The translations under genes and the position numbers were made by a program. From contig MU604031.1 of NCBI GenBank assembly GCA_025201845.1, forward strand, positions 1 through 60,071: a stretch of 60,071 nucleotides of DNA, written 5' to 3'. Below, one piece after another: positions 1 to 11,341 of this stretch. This stretch comes from Martensiomyces pterosporus. Taxonomy: Eukaryota; Kickxellomycota; Kickxellomycetes; Kickxellales; Kickxellaceae. A model generated the notes under the pieces. It ran no database searches. It saw only the letters and a program-made list of their open reading frames with translations, and had not been told where the DNA came from. How positions within the stretch are numbered: position 1 is the first letter of the stretch; every line of letters begins with the position of its first letter.

Positions 1-7
1 GGGGTGA

Positions 8-2961
8 TTATTGCGGCGGCCCACCCATCTTCCCGGGCGGAGACGAGTCGGATATCAACAAGCTGTGAACGGCAATGCGGCGTGGCGGCGATGGGGCCTC
101 CTGGGCTGCTGTTGCTGGTGCGGTCTCCACCATGCTGTACTGTGTGCCTGGTGCAGCTGAGTGCTCGGACACGGGCGTCTGTGGTGGGTGGGGTCCAGAG
201 CGCTGCTGTGGGCTTAGAGTTCGGCGCTGCTGGTAGTGCTGGTCCATCTGCTGCCGCTGGTACAGTTGGCTGCTGCGCGGCGAGGACCCACCGTGCACGG
301 AGAGTCCCGCTGCCGCAGGGGGCAGCATTGGCTCGGCAATGGACGGCGAGACCGATATGGGCACAGGACGCTGAACTGGAGTCAAGCTGTACTGCGTGCT
401 GTCAGGCTGCTGCTGCTGCTGCTGCCGTGTGCGCAAGTGTGACGAGGGCGTTTGTTGCCGGAAGGGCTGTTGTTCAGGGTAATTTGGCATGCCCTCGTTT
501 ACCGGCGACGACACGATTGTGCCAACCCTCATGCTCGGAGACATTGGTCGCCGCGTCTCCCTTGAGCTATCACCCTGGCGGCTGTATGGGCTGTAGCGGG
601 AATCGCTGCTAAAGCCATGACCAGGATGGGTGGGGCTGAAATGGTGAGGACCGCGAGGGTGTGGGCTCCACGACTGGTGCTGGTTGTAAGACTGCTGCTG
701 TTGCTGCTGCTGCTGGCGGCTGATGTCCTCTTGTGTATAGGGCTGGTGATAATGGTAGCTTGGCGGCGGCTGCTGCTGCTGTGGGCGGTGCTGTGCCAAA
801 TCAGGGTAGTCGGAGGGTCGCGATGCAGGGTGGTCGGGCGGATACTGTGCAGAGGGAGCGTCGGGAGGATACCTTTGTCTTGCGTACGTAGAGGGCTGCT
901 GCGCCTGTGGGGATCCGTACATCGGCGGCAATACCTGGGGCTGCGGCTGGTGTCGCTGCATCTGTGGTGCATGTGGATGAGGGAGTGGGTGGCGATGCTG
1001 CTGCTGCGTTAGGGAGGATGCGGATTCAGATCTTGAAAACCCAGGGGGAGGCGGCGGTGCATTTCCAAACGTCGTTGGCGGCGACAGCGTGCTTGGGATT
1101 GGGTGAGAGTAGCTCTGGCTTGGCTGGCTCTGGCGATACTGCTTGTGAGCAGCAGGAGATGTGCTTCGTAGCGGCTGAGGCATGTGCGCCGGAGGTGGCT
1201 GGGGCTGTAGCTGCTGATGGCGCTGGTGGTACTGTGCATAGCCAGTTTCCATGTTGGAGGAGTATGGCGACCCTGCAGCGGCAGCGTATTGCGAGGAGGG
1301 GGGCTGCGGCTGCGGCTGCGACGGCGGAGCGCCCTGGCTGATCGGCGGCCGCACAGGCGTGCTGCCCCACGATATCGGAGGGGTTGGGCGCGACGAAGGG
1401 GGGTTGGTTGACGGGCCGCCGCCGGTGCTGACGGCCGAGGAGGCAGGGGGAATTGGCACCGAGTATGGCTGGGGAGGGTGGTCCCCATGGTACGACTGGG
1501 CAGAGTAAGACGAGCTCCCCGCACTCGCCGGGTGGTGGTCCACGGCCCATGCCGACCCAGGAGTATGCTGGCTAGTGGACGCCTCGCTGGGGTGTGCGGC
1601 AGTGGCAATTGGCCGCGAGCGACCACCCTTCGGGCGAGTGGACTTTTGCTCCTTGCGGACGCGGATTTTGAGGCCCTGCTCGGCAAACAGCTTTGTCAGG
1701 CGCGTGGACTCCTCCATGCCTGGGAACTTTTTTGCCGAGTAAACCGTAAACACCGTGGAGGTGATCGACTTGCAAAAGAAAACCTGGTTCCCGACAATCT
1801 CATACAGAGAAAACTTTAGCCGATAGACGCCTTCGCAGCGGACGGACAGGTCGGGAAAGACAAAGAACGCGCCGTCCGAGCCATCGAGGTCCTTGAGATG
1901 TGCCAGCGAGGCAACCACAGAGCCCGTCATTGTTCTCGCTTTCTTGTCGCTCAGCGTGTTGAGCTCGCGCTCGCCTCGCTCGTCCATAAGAGTGGCATAC
2001 ATAAAGTAGTAAGGGTTGTGAAGATACGCCCTACATCGCACAGAAGAAAGAAAGGTGGTTGCGTGCTCAGAGGCTAGAAAGGGCATGTCGAGCAGGATAT
2101 GCATACAGTGGCTGTGCTGAAGGCAGCAGCATCATAGCATTCTCAGCAGGCGTGTCTGGCGAGCGTACCTGTTGTTGTTTATCGCTGTCGGGTCGTTGAC
2201 GTGCAGCTGGATAATGGGCGGCGGGTCCACTGGGCGGCGGTCTGCTAAACAAACAGACAGACAAACAAACAAAAGCAGAATGCGCCAGCAAGGAAGATTG
2301 GATGTGGGCATGCGCATATGCATAAGCCCCAGAGTTAGAAGCATGGTTGACAAGTGCTACCAGAGTGCTGGGTATGCGTGCGCCAGCGATGTGTGCTCAG
2401 GTGGGTTAGAGTGCACACGTGGCTGGAGGCATGATGTAAGCGGGCGGCGGTGGTGGGAAAGGAGGCCTGCGGCGAACTGGGGTGTGCCAAGCAGCCGGGG
2501 CGCCAGCAGTCTGAAAACACCAATGCCGTGGGGCAATAGTGCATAGGAGCGGCAGCGCATGATATTTACTGCTATTATTGCTGTAGAAAGAGCAGTGCGT
2601 TCGCGGTCTTTCTGGGTGTGCCTGGGTGGGCAGGGGGCGGGTGTGGACTGCCGCCACAAAACAGATGGCATGAAAAAGGGCGCAGACATGTGGAAAGGAC
2701 AGGTATATCTCCAGCCAGACATATGGCGCTGCTGCCTGCCGTGGTATTTCCAGAGTTGTAGGAACGGGTACCAAAACCTCCGCACCTCGCAAACAAAGGA
2801 GGACCATGTAAGCAAGGGAAAGCATGGCGGCTGTGGCCTGGAAAGAATAGGCCTACTAAGCCGGTCAGAGATGGAGCCAAAGTGCAATTTGCTTACCCTT
2901 TTCGCCAATTCCACACATTCGCGAGCGATTGGGTTCCTGGCGCAGAACCAGCTTGTGTTCG
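8..2961 (-). CDS. velvet-domain developmental regulator (5' end unresolved)
   Basis: Velvet factors are fungal DNA-binding regulators that link sporulation and secondary metabolism. Three exons can be joined in phase: 2961-2897, 2244-2169 and 2030-8, giving about 720 residues plus an unknown N-terminus. The first carries the velvet opening (LVLRQEPNRSRMCGIGEK), the second ADRRPVDPPPIIQL, and the third YFMYATL, FFVFPDLSVR, FSLYEI and KKFPGMEES, so the roughly 150-residue domain is complete and has no large insertion (VosA/VelC layout rather than VelB). After the domain come about 540 low-complexity residues rich in Q, P, S and H. The intron between exons 1 and 2 is unusually long (652 bases). 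The 2961 exon begins in phase 2 after a TGTAG acceptor, so at least one upstream exon with the start codon lies in the repeat-rich DNA to its right; I could not fix it. Assignment to velvet is firm; the subfamily is not. Confidence 0.88.
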
Positions 2962-3557
2962 CTACATGACAGAGGAGAGGTGGCATAGCAAGAGCGAGCG
3001 GGCGCGTGTGTGCTGTTGAGCATGCTTGGCGGGTTTCTTCAGGAGGTGTAAATGAGCTAGGTGTGCTTTGGCGTGAAGCAGCGGGGCATTCAAACCAGGG
3101 GGCTTCACGCATAAAATATGCCCACCCAAATCTGTGGAATGTAGCAGACAGGTGTCGTGTAAACGTGTCGTGTAAAAATACAACGAGTGCTGGACTCACG
3201 GCTGGAGGCTGAAGGCTGGAGGCTGGAGCGGCTGCCTTTCTCAGCACGGCCACTGGCCGTGTTTGTGCGCGTAGAGCCAGCGATACTGAGACCAGACTAC
3301 CTGCAAGGGCACGTACATTTGACGCCTATTGCTAACGCTCTGCTGAACATGACCGAATTGAACCGCGTTTTCCATGTGTGCAGAAGACACCGGCAGCAAG
3401 GGTGTGGGGGGGGGGAAATGAGTAAGCTGGCGGTGGGCAATGAGGGGCGTACAGAGGAGAAAGAGAAAGAGAGGGAGGAGAGAGAGGGAAGGTGCGCTTA
3501 TTTGAGTGGAGTAAATAAGCGAGAAAAATAAGAGAACGAAATAGTGGTCCGTACGAA

Positions 3558-3612
3558 GGCTGCTCTGGCTGCTCTGGCTGTTGCTGCTGCTGTTGCTGCT
3601 GCTGTTGCTGCC
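3558..3612. repeat. CTG/TTG trinucleotide repeat
   Basis: Short interrupted run of GCTGCTCTG and GTTGCTGCT units. On the minus strand it would read as polyglutamine, but no conserved coding context surrounds it, so it may lie in the 5' leader or an unplaced N-terminal exon of the velvet gene. Confidence 0.6.
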
Positions 3613-4310
3613 AGGAGCAGAGATAAAATAGGCTAAAGTGGAGCAAAGCAGAGACGGAGGTACGCGGCGGCAGCGGTGGCGGTAGCGGCAAGTGTGGAAC
3701 GGAAGCAAGGAAACAGCCAATTTTTTTCTTTCTGGGCACCAGAAAACTGCTGGGAAGGAAAGGAGAGGTTATATGAGCAGCGGCAGCAGCACAGGCAGCA
3801 CCACTACGAAGCAGCTTTCTATTAAGAACAACCTACGCGTTCCTTCCATTTGGCCTGGTCTGGCTTGGAATCCGGCGGACAGCATAGCACAAGGCACGAA
3901 CCACACTTTCCTCCTCGGCCTTCATGCGCGGGCAGGTGGCATCTGGATGGGTGGGTGCGTAACAAGTGGGCTGGTATGTTTTTCCCAGCTGCAGCAGCGG
4001 CAGCAGCAGAAAGCAGCAGAAAGCAGCATCGCCAATTCCACCTCCTTGGAAACTCTGGAAACAACCCAAGGCAAAGCATCCCGAAGCAAGCGAGATAAAA
4101 ATACAAATTCCAATCAGGCTGGCGATTGGTGCTCGTTTGGCCCAGTTATTTTTCCTGCCTGTTTTCCCTTTCTGTGCGCCATGCAGATGGCTGCTGACCA
4201 GTGTCTCCCAAAGCGCCTGAGCTCCCAGCCCAGTCAAGTCGCCGCCCAGTGCTCATCAGCCATTGTTTGCTGTTCGCTGCTCGCTGTTCGCTATCCGTCA
4301 TTCATTGTCC

Positions 4311-4422
4311 GCTGCTTCTGCTGCTTCTGCTGCTTCTGCTGCTGCTGCTTCTGCTTCTGCTGCTTCTGCTTCTGCTGATTCTGCTGCTGCTGCTATTGCT
4401 GCTGCTATTGCTGCTGCTGCCC
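4311..4422. repeat. CTG/TTC compound microsatellite
   Basis: Roughly 110 bases built of CTG, CTT and ATT triplets (repeated CTGCTTCTG units, then CTGCTGCTATTG units). All frames give homopolymer-like peptides with no flanking domain, so I read it as a non-coding microsatellite. Confidence 0.75.
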
Positions 4423-4925
4423 TAAGACAAAGCCCGGGGCATTCACTCAAAAGTGCATGCATAGAATAAGCAGGAATGCAGACGGATCCAATAACTACAT
4501 GCAGCCTTCTCTTTCTCAAGCACCAGCAGAATAGAAGAGCATTAAAATTGGTAAACTGAAAAACGATGTACGAAACACAAAGAACGAAAGGTCAAAGAAA
4601 ATAGGAGAAAGCGTATAGAGTAGGAATGGTGGTTTGGCAAGTGCGAACAATAAAAGAAGAAAACCTGGTAGAAATGATGCCAATGCGAGGCAACACCGCC
4701 ACTGCGACTCTGCCAAGTAGCCGACACCGGTGGGTATTAGAACAGACGGATGGAAGCAAAGGAAGAAAGAGCAGGAAAAGTAAAAAAGAATGAGCGAGGG
4801 TAGGTGTGACAAGAGATGCGAGATATGCTTTCTGCGACGATGAGATGTGCGGACAGGGCGCGCCATCATCCGCCCCGCACATTGCCACAAAGCATATACC
4901 CAGTGCGGGGAGAGTGATTATGCGC

Positions 4926-6617
4926 CTAGCGGATGGTCCGGCAGTTGAAGCGAAGAACCTCCTCGGCCGGCCTGTTGTCCACCAGCGGGCGCTCCCGCAC
5001 GAGCTGAAGCACCGCCTTTGCATCGATAGTCGACTGAGGGTTGTTCACGCCTTGAGGCGAGATCCAGTCATACAGAATGCAGCAAGTCACCAGGACTTGC
5101 ACGCACAGCTTGTTATTCTCCGCGCTGCTGATCTTGCGCTGCCTCACTGCATTGAGTGCTCCCGCTGCCAGCGCCGACAGGCACTCTAGCACGTGCTGCG
5201 ACGTTCCAGCCTCTTTTACATGGCTGCTTGCCGAATCAACAACTGTCTTGACCATCGGGTTGTGGTATGCGTAGAACAGCGACATGTGGTTGGAGATGTC
5301 GCCCGAAATAACCGATGCTCGAACGTCAGCCTACACACAAGCACACGGCCAAAAGCAGCAGCAAAGACAGCGCGAGAGTCGCCGCTTCAGAGCTGTCTTT
5401 ATTTTAGCACTTGCAGCGCATTCATAATCAGCTGCAGCGGGCACAGCCTCCGTTCTTCCGCTTTGGCAGGAGCAGTCCCTGAGCTACGCTCAAGCCCCAC
5501 AGATTTCCAAACAGGGGCGCTAGCGGGTGCCTCTAGTACTTACATCTTGCGACTTGTGCATGCGGGGCAGCGTGCGACGGTAGTACGAAAAGTCGTTTTG
5601 GATTGCTGGGATTGACGACTACAGCATTCGCATTAATTAGCAAAATAATACGAAATAATGATACACGCAAATGATTACCAACCCAAGGGCAATTGGTGGT
5701 GGGTGGGGGAGCTGTAAACAAGCGAGTAAATAGCCTGCTTGCGTAGTTGTTGGTGCTTTCTGCTTGCAGCTACAAAGAGCAGGGCCAGAGCTGAAGGAGG
5801 GACACAGGCTGTCTGCCTCTGCCTCCCTCATTTTGCCTGGCTCAAACATGACGGGGGCTTACCTTTAGCGCATCAAAGTCGAATGCATACTGCATCATGT
5901 CGGCAAAGGACCGTGCAAGACCGCGGTTTCTGTTGACGTCGCTTGTGCCCTGGTTATTGACTTGCCCGCTGACCTGACCACACAGCTCCTCGAGGATGAC
6001 TGGGACGAACCGCTCTACATTTTGATATCTCAGACGTGTCCAAATTAGCATAATCACCGAAAGACACAGCCCAAAGTACCGCATGGAGCGCGGTTTCTAG
6101 GCGTGTGCCAGCAGCCGCCAGAGAGAAAGCAGCGGTGCTCCATGCACGAGCCCATAGCAAGTGCAGCAGCATCACACACGCAGTATGCAAAGGCTCACGG
6201 CGGCCGCATGAGCAGCATCAAGCCTACAATCCACTCCTAAACACAGCCGCAAAACTTACCCATCTCCTTTGCGTTCTCGTAGCACTCCTTTAGCAGAAGA
6301 ACGGAAGGCCCAAGCTTCCGCCATGCCGCCTCCTCATTTTCACTCGTTGGGTTGCTAATGGCTGCCCGTATTTCGCTGCTGCTGTCGTGGTACGCCCGTA
6401 GCCTGGCTAGCAGCTGAGGCCCGCGCCGGAGTATGCTGGCGTATTCGGGGAAGTACTCCTCCTCGTACTGCACATTATTCTCATCTCCGAGATCTAGGAT
6501 AAAATCATTGAATTGCTTGGAGAACCGAGCCGAGGGCTCTGTGTCTCTTGGCGCTCTGGCTGTGCTGTTTGACCCTCCATTGGGACTACCGCGAAGCATA
6601 GAGAAGAACGACCCCAT
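4926..6617 (-). CDS. CYRI/FAM49 family Rac1-interacting protein
   Basis: CYRI proteins bind active Rac1 through a fold shared with CYFIP and restrain SCAR/WAVE-driven actin assembly at the membrane. Four exons join in phase: 6617-6260, 6014-5863, 5618-5544 and 5330-4926. The product is 329 residues, against about 324 in animal CYRI-B. It starts MGSFFSML, with Gly2 placed for myristoylation as in animal CYRI. The hallmark stretch AIQNDFSYYRRTL spans about residues 175-187, with the Rac-binding arginine pair at about 184-185, followed by MSLFYAYHNPM and ILYDWISPQG, both conserved in CYRI. All three introns have GTAAGT/GTAAGC donors and TGTAG acceptors. The gene is divergent from the CRT10-like gene. 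Family membership is clear; the role in this fungus is inferred from animals and Dictyostelium. Confidence 0.92.
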
Positions 6618-7349
6618 TTTGGAAACAACAGGCACTAAATGGCGCACCGATGCAAACACTCCAGGCTTTACTCGTGAAATGCAGGCGCAGCAAGAAAGAG
6701 AAAGCACTGCCAAGCTACACAGGATATATATAACGACTTAAAATATGGCTGTGGAAAAACAAGAAGGCCAAAAAGACAGGGCGATTTTGTAGGGTACACG
6801 TATAGAGTATAGACCGAGAGCGCTGTGTATAATAAAAACAAACGAGCCAGCAAGAGCAAGCTCCAAACAGCGCTTTGCCCGCCGCTTACTGTTGATTTCT
6901 GGTCCCTCTTTTTGCCCTTTCTCCTTCATCAGCACAGCAGCAGCGCACACGTGCCAGATGGCTCGGCTCGAGCGCCGAACCGGGCAAGCGACGGCGATGA
7001 GGGCGCTGCCGCTGTGGTGCATGGGACCCGCTGTGGGCGAAAGAGCCCTGCAGCATGCCAGCAAACGGCTGCTCCTGGACAACAGCAGGTCATATGGCTA
7101 GCAGCATTTGTTCTAGCAAGGGATACATGCGCTGCGTCCAATGTCACCATGCCTTTTATTTACGCCTGTCTCCACGCATCTCTGTTTCCCACAAGAGCCG
7201 CCTGCCATGCGCTGGCAATATAACTGCAACTGTAGCCGCAGCGGCACCGGGAGCTTTCCTGCCTTCAAGTCGAGCGTCTGGGCACTGCCGGCGTTATTCA
7301 CCATCATCTTGTTTCTACACATCTTTCTAGCAACAGCTTGTCTTCAAAT
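6618..7349. promoter_or_regulatory. divergent intergenic region CYRI / CRT10-like
   Basis: 732 bases between the start codons of the CYRI gene (leftward) and the CRT10-like gene (rightward), so both promoters should lie here. I see no conserved open frame and no confident motif. Confidence 0.5.
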
Positions 7350-9467
7350 ATGGAGGTCTCGCACTTGTGCACTGAACAGCTGCTCGATTCACACGCAGTT
7401 GAGCCGTGGAAGCTCAACATGACTGCTGTCTCATCACAAAGCGCACTGCTTCTTGTGGGGGCTGGCAAAGATGTCCTGGCATACAGCATCAACCACTACC
7501 TTCAGCCTCCAACGCTCAAGGCTCGTCTGAAATATCCCAACAGGCTGCAGGTAAGGTGTTCAAGCCACTGGGTGCTCTCCAAGTGCTTGGCTATTTCAGC
7601 GGAGCGCCATCATTGCTATGCTGCTGCTGCTGCCATGCATTCCTCATCAGCCTGTGCCTTTTTTTGTACCCGTGTAGAGCGACGAGATCAACGCAATAGC
7701 CCTTGGCGCGCTCTTTGGCGAAGAGGTCGTGGCCGCTGTATACGATAGCGGAAGGGTCATCGTCTGGAAAGTTGGCAGCTCATTTGAGCTCCTTTGGGAG
7801 TACCAGTAAGCCCAAAAACAAAAAAGGAGATGAGCAGTTTCGTTTTGTGCAGCTTGGCCTGCCAGTTCATTGCCATCTAAGCCACCCGGCTCCAACGAAT
7901 GCCGCTGCCTCGGTTGCTAACAATGTAGGAACACAGCGTCCACTTGGGGGTGTGCTATCCACAGCTCGACCAACACCGTTGCTATCAGCGCAAACTCGCA
8001 TAGCATCACTGTGCTGCGTCCGAAGCAAGTGGATGCGTGCGCTCGAGGTAAGATTCGGCAAGACACTCTACTCGGCGCCTGGCTCGGAGTTTTGAGACAG
8101 CATGCGTCTAATCTGATGCACAGTGTTTATGCTCGTTTGCTGTAGAAGAGGGGGCAGGCGATGAAGGCAGCGAGTTGGATGCGGGCCGACCGCGTCTATT
8201 TACTGGGGAGACGATGCTGATATCACAGCACGAAAGCAATATCCCATGCGTTGCGTTCTCTGCATGCGGTGGCTACTTGGCCTCAGCCAGTATTGACGGA
8301 ACATTTCGTGTCTGGTCGCTGCGTACTGGCCAAGAGGCATGTCGCCTCGACTATAGTGAGTGGGGGTGGTCGGCGCTGTTTGTCTATCCCTACTACTTTA
8401 TGCCAGCCCCTCTTGCAGGCAAGGTTATCAGCCAACCTGGCCAAAGCATGGGGAATGAGCAAGCCAGTGCCAGCCTGCAGCCCAGACAAGGCCATGCTGA
8501 CTTAATGCGCCGTCTTGCTGGTGAGCTGGCCTCATACATAGATGTTGCCTACCACGGAAGCGATGACGAGGAAGCTGGTGCAAGCGAGGGAGAGTGGGAT
8601 ATTGTAGATGACGGCCGCCGCGACAGGAGCGCCGATACCGGCGGCGAGGAGAACGAGTATGCAAACGAGGCTGAGCACTTATTGGACGAAGAGAGCGAAG
8701 GAGATGATGCCGGCTTTAGGCTAGTCCACGCAATCGACCGGGATGCTGATGGCACAGCTGCGTCCACTGTTAGCGACGATATGGTCATCATCGGACAGAC
8801 GCAGCCCCAAGCAGATCAGGATGCTAGCGAGCCTGCACTGCTGCCAGACGACAGGGAACCCCCGCTCTCACGTCAGTTTGACCACTCGGGCGACATGCAA
8901 AACGGCCACGCTGTCTCGGAGAATGCCACAGAAAGCCAGCAGTCGAATCAAGAGAGTCGCAGTGGCAGCCCAGGCACTTTGGACGGAATCGTGTCGGAAG
9001 CAGCAGATCCAAGAGCAGCTACTCCGCTACTGCTGTGCTGCTCAGCAGAAGATGCGCTGCTTCTCGATCCAAGCACACACAGCATGCCCGTTGTGGACCG
9101 CATCCAGCGGGTGACATCGAGCAGCGAGGCCCTGCTACCTCTACGGCACACGCGCTTCGAACGCCTGTCCTTCCTTGACTGGGTTCCTGAGCTTGGTATT
9201 GGAGTTATTGGGGGATACTCGGGCAAAGTTGCTGTGGTTAGCCTGCAGCAGGAGGCCAGCCAGCAGCAGCAGCCTAGCTACCGCATCAAGATCCTTGCCA
9301 ACCTTTCAGCAGACAAAGAGAATAGCCCGCTCTACGGCATGTCTATCTACAGGCACTCGGTGCACGCAAGCGGCTCCTGTGCGGTTATCCTGTATCTGAC
9401 GTTCTTGAGCGGCAAGTTTGTGGCATACGAGCTAAGCAGCAGCCTGGATGTTGCCAGCAGTGCATAG
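7350..9467 (+). CDS. CRT10-like WD40 repeat protein
   Basis: Four exons in phase: 7350-7550, 7678-7805, 7929-8047 and 8146-9467, giving 589 residues. Conserved-looking segments in order: DEINAIALGALFGEEVV (exon 2), STWGCAIH and VAISANSHSITVL (exon 3), then NIPCVAFSACGGYLASAS with FRVWSLRTG and WGWSALF (exon 4). This order matches fungal CRT10-type WD40 proteins, as I recall them; in budding yeast Crt10 affects ribonucleotide reductase gene expression. An acidic serine-rich insert of about 200 residues separates the last blade-like segments (FLDWVPELGIGVIGGYSGKV and a final SGKFVAYEL) from the rest. Introns are 127, 123 and 98 bases with TGTAG acceptors. The WD40 nature is clear; the CRT10 name is probable, the function inferred. 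Confidence 0.68.
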
Positions 9468-9631
9468 TGTCTGTATGTACTGCTTCTGCCTTCATTGTTT
9501 TTGGTGCTTTTGTGTGTTTAATGGAAGGCGAAGCCAAGGCAAAAGTGCAAGGGGTGTGAAGGATGAGAGGTGCTTTGGCCAAACAGACTCTGTGAAAAAA
9601 GAGGGGATGCAGGCCATATTTGGCGGCGTCC

Positions 9632-10967
9632 TCAAATGGAGGTTGGGTCAGGAATGTGCCTGAGGATCCATGGGTGCTGCAAAACTTGGTTCAGTGGCAG
9701 CCGCTTGGCGCCGTCGTACTGAAGCAAGCGCGTGATAAGATCGGCTGCCTCTGGCGAGACATATGGAGGTATGTGAAGGTCAACCTTGGCAATACGGCGG
9801 TAGGTGGCCTTGTGGCTCTGCAGGTCCTCAAACGGCGGGACACCAACAAGAAACTCGTACATAAGCACACCCAGGCTCCACAGATCCACCGATGCGTTGT
9901 GGTCGCGCCCTTCAACCATCTCTGGCGGCAGGTAGTCGAGAGTTCCACACAAGGTGCGCCTCCGGGAGTTTGGTGCATGCACCGACCATCCAAAGTCTGC
10001 GATCTTCAGGTCGCCGTTCGCATTGAGCAGCAGGTTTTCGGGCTTGATATCCCGGTGGATGACATGCTTTGCGTGCAGGTACTCGAGCGCAGTGGCCATC
10101 TGCGCAATGTATTTTGCTGCTTCTGGCTCAGTAAAGCTGCCCTGCTTTTGCAGCAATTTGTACATTTCGCCATGAGCAGCGTACTCGAGAATCAGATACA
10201 CTCGCTTTTCATCGTGGAAGTACCCGTACAGACGAAGAATGTGCGGGTGGCGCAGATGCGTCTGGATCTCGACCTCACGCCTGAGCTGCTTCTCGATCTT
10301 GCTTTCCTGCAGCTCAGACTTGAACATGACTTTGAGTGCGCATATGAAGTTTGTGTTCTTTTCGCGTGCAAGGTAGGCACGACCGAATTTGCCCTTCCCC
10401 AAGACACGACCGATGTCAAAGTCAGCGAGACTCCAGCGACGGCTGCCAGTATTGGGGTTGCTGGTGCTGGTGCTGCTTCCACCACCATTGCTGCTAGTTG
10501 TTCTGGCAGGAGGCGTTCTAGGACGGTTGGGTTGAGTGCGCGGTTTTTGCTGCTGTTGCTGCTGCTGCTGGCGGTGAACTTGCCCACCTGCACCTGATGT
10601 GGTAGAGGTTTGGCGTGCACTGGAGGCCTCGTTTTGCAAAGTGGTGCTGCCTTTGGCAGCCAACTCCTCGTCGTGCCGCTGCTGAGTGCGCACTGCAGTT
10701 CTTAAAGACCGCTCGCTGTGGCCAGATACCGACGATGCGGCCGAGCTTGGCCCAAGCTGCATCGTGCGTATGTTCGACGCAAGTCGCTCCAGCTCCACCT
10801 ATATTATGTAGACGGCAAGTTGGTTCGATAAACAAACGCCATGGATGATGAAGGTATGGCCAGCAAAGGGCAAAGAGTATAACGTATGGCGGTGGCCGCA
10901 CCTGCGGCTTGTATACAATAGCTCTGCACTCGCTACTTACTGTTTTTGTTGGCTCAGGCTTGCCCAT
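9632..10967 (-). CDS. Aurora family serine/threonine kinase (Ipl1-like)
   Basis: Aurora kinases correct kinetochore-microtubule attachment and drive cytokinesis as part of the chromosomal passenger complex. A nine-codon exon (10967-10941, MGKPEPTKT) joins in phase to 10798-9632, giving 397 residues. The first 125 residues are disordered and contain a polyglutamine run. The kinase domain follows: glycine loop GKGKFG at about 143-148, lysine of ALKV at 165, HRDIKPEN with catalytic Asp at 259, DFG at 277, and activation loop [17 protein letters not shown] with the phosphorylatable Thr near 291; [10 protein letters not shown] is diagnostic of Aurora. The protein ends soon after QHPWI, as usual. 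Only one Aurora gene is visible in the window. Confidence 0.95.
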
Positions 10968-11341
10968 CGCACAGAATTCAGATATGCGTCTAGTGAAGAG
11001 CTGAGAAAGCGGTGGAGCAGAAAAGGAATATGTGCACCAAGCAAGTGTTTGGAGAAGAAAAAACAAGAGGGGTGGCAGAAAAGGCGCTGGCAACTAACAG
11101 CCAGCGATAAACACAGAATCAGCACACACAGTGAGCTGCCTGATTCCAAAAAAAAGTCTGACGAAAACCCGAGTCCGCGCCTAAGCAAAAGCAGCAGCAC
11201 GAAGAACACAAAGCCGAAGAGTAGAATAATATGCGGCGAACACAAAGGAAAGAGAAAAGGCAGCAGCGGCAGGGGCAGCAGCAAAGATGAGAAGACTTGA
11301 AAACAGCAACACAAGGCAGCCTTCAGATCACGTGAACTGTT
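10968..11341. promoter_or_regulatory. upstream region of Aurora gene
   Basis: 374 bases between the Aurora start and the stop of the AN1 zinc finger gene, both leftward. It should hold the Aurora promoter and the terminator of its neighbour. It is A-rich on the plus strand; I see no confident motif. Confidence 0.4.

Larger units (their letters stand above)
2962..4925. other. repeat-rich region upstream of velvet gene
   Basis: About 2 kb between the first recognisable velvet exon and the 3' end of the CYRI gene. It must hold the missing velvet start and probably its promoter. I see purine-rich tracts, a run of ten G near 3407-3416, a CAG/CTG-type repeat at about 3558-3612 and a longer one at 4311-4422. 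The open frames here have no recognisable domain and are low-complexity. CGCCAATTCCAC occurs twice (about 2903 and 4029). Confidence 0.5.

Noticed and set aside
3692..4378. 228-codon rightward open frame
   Set aside because: Low-complexity, runs into the CTG/TTC microsatellite, begins without conserved context and shows no domain.
4311..4422. repeat array considered as CRISPR-like or as a coding Ala/Glu repeat
   Set aside because: There are no spacers, the period is three bases and the genome is fungal; no coding context flanks it.
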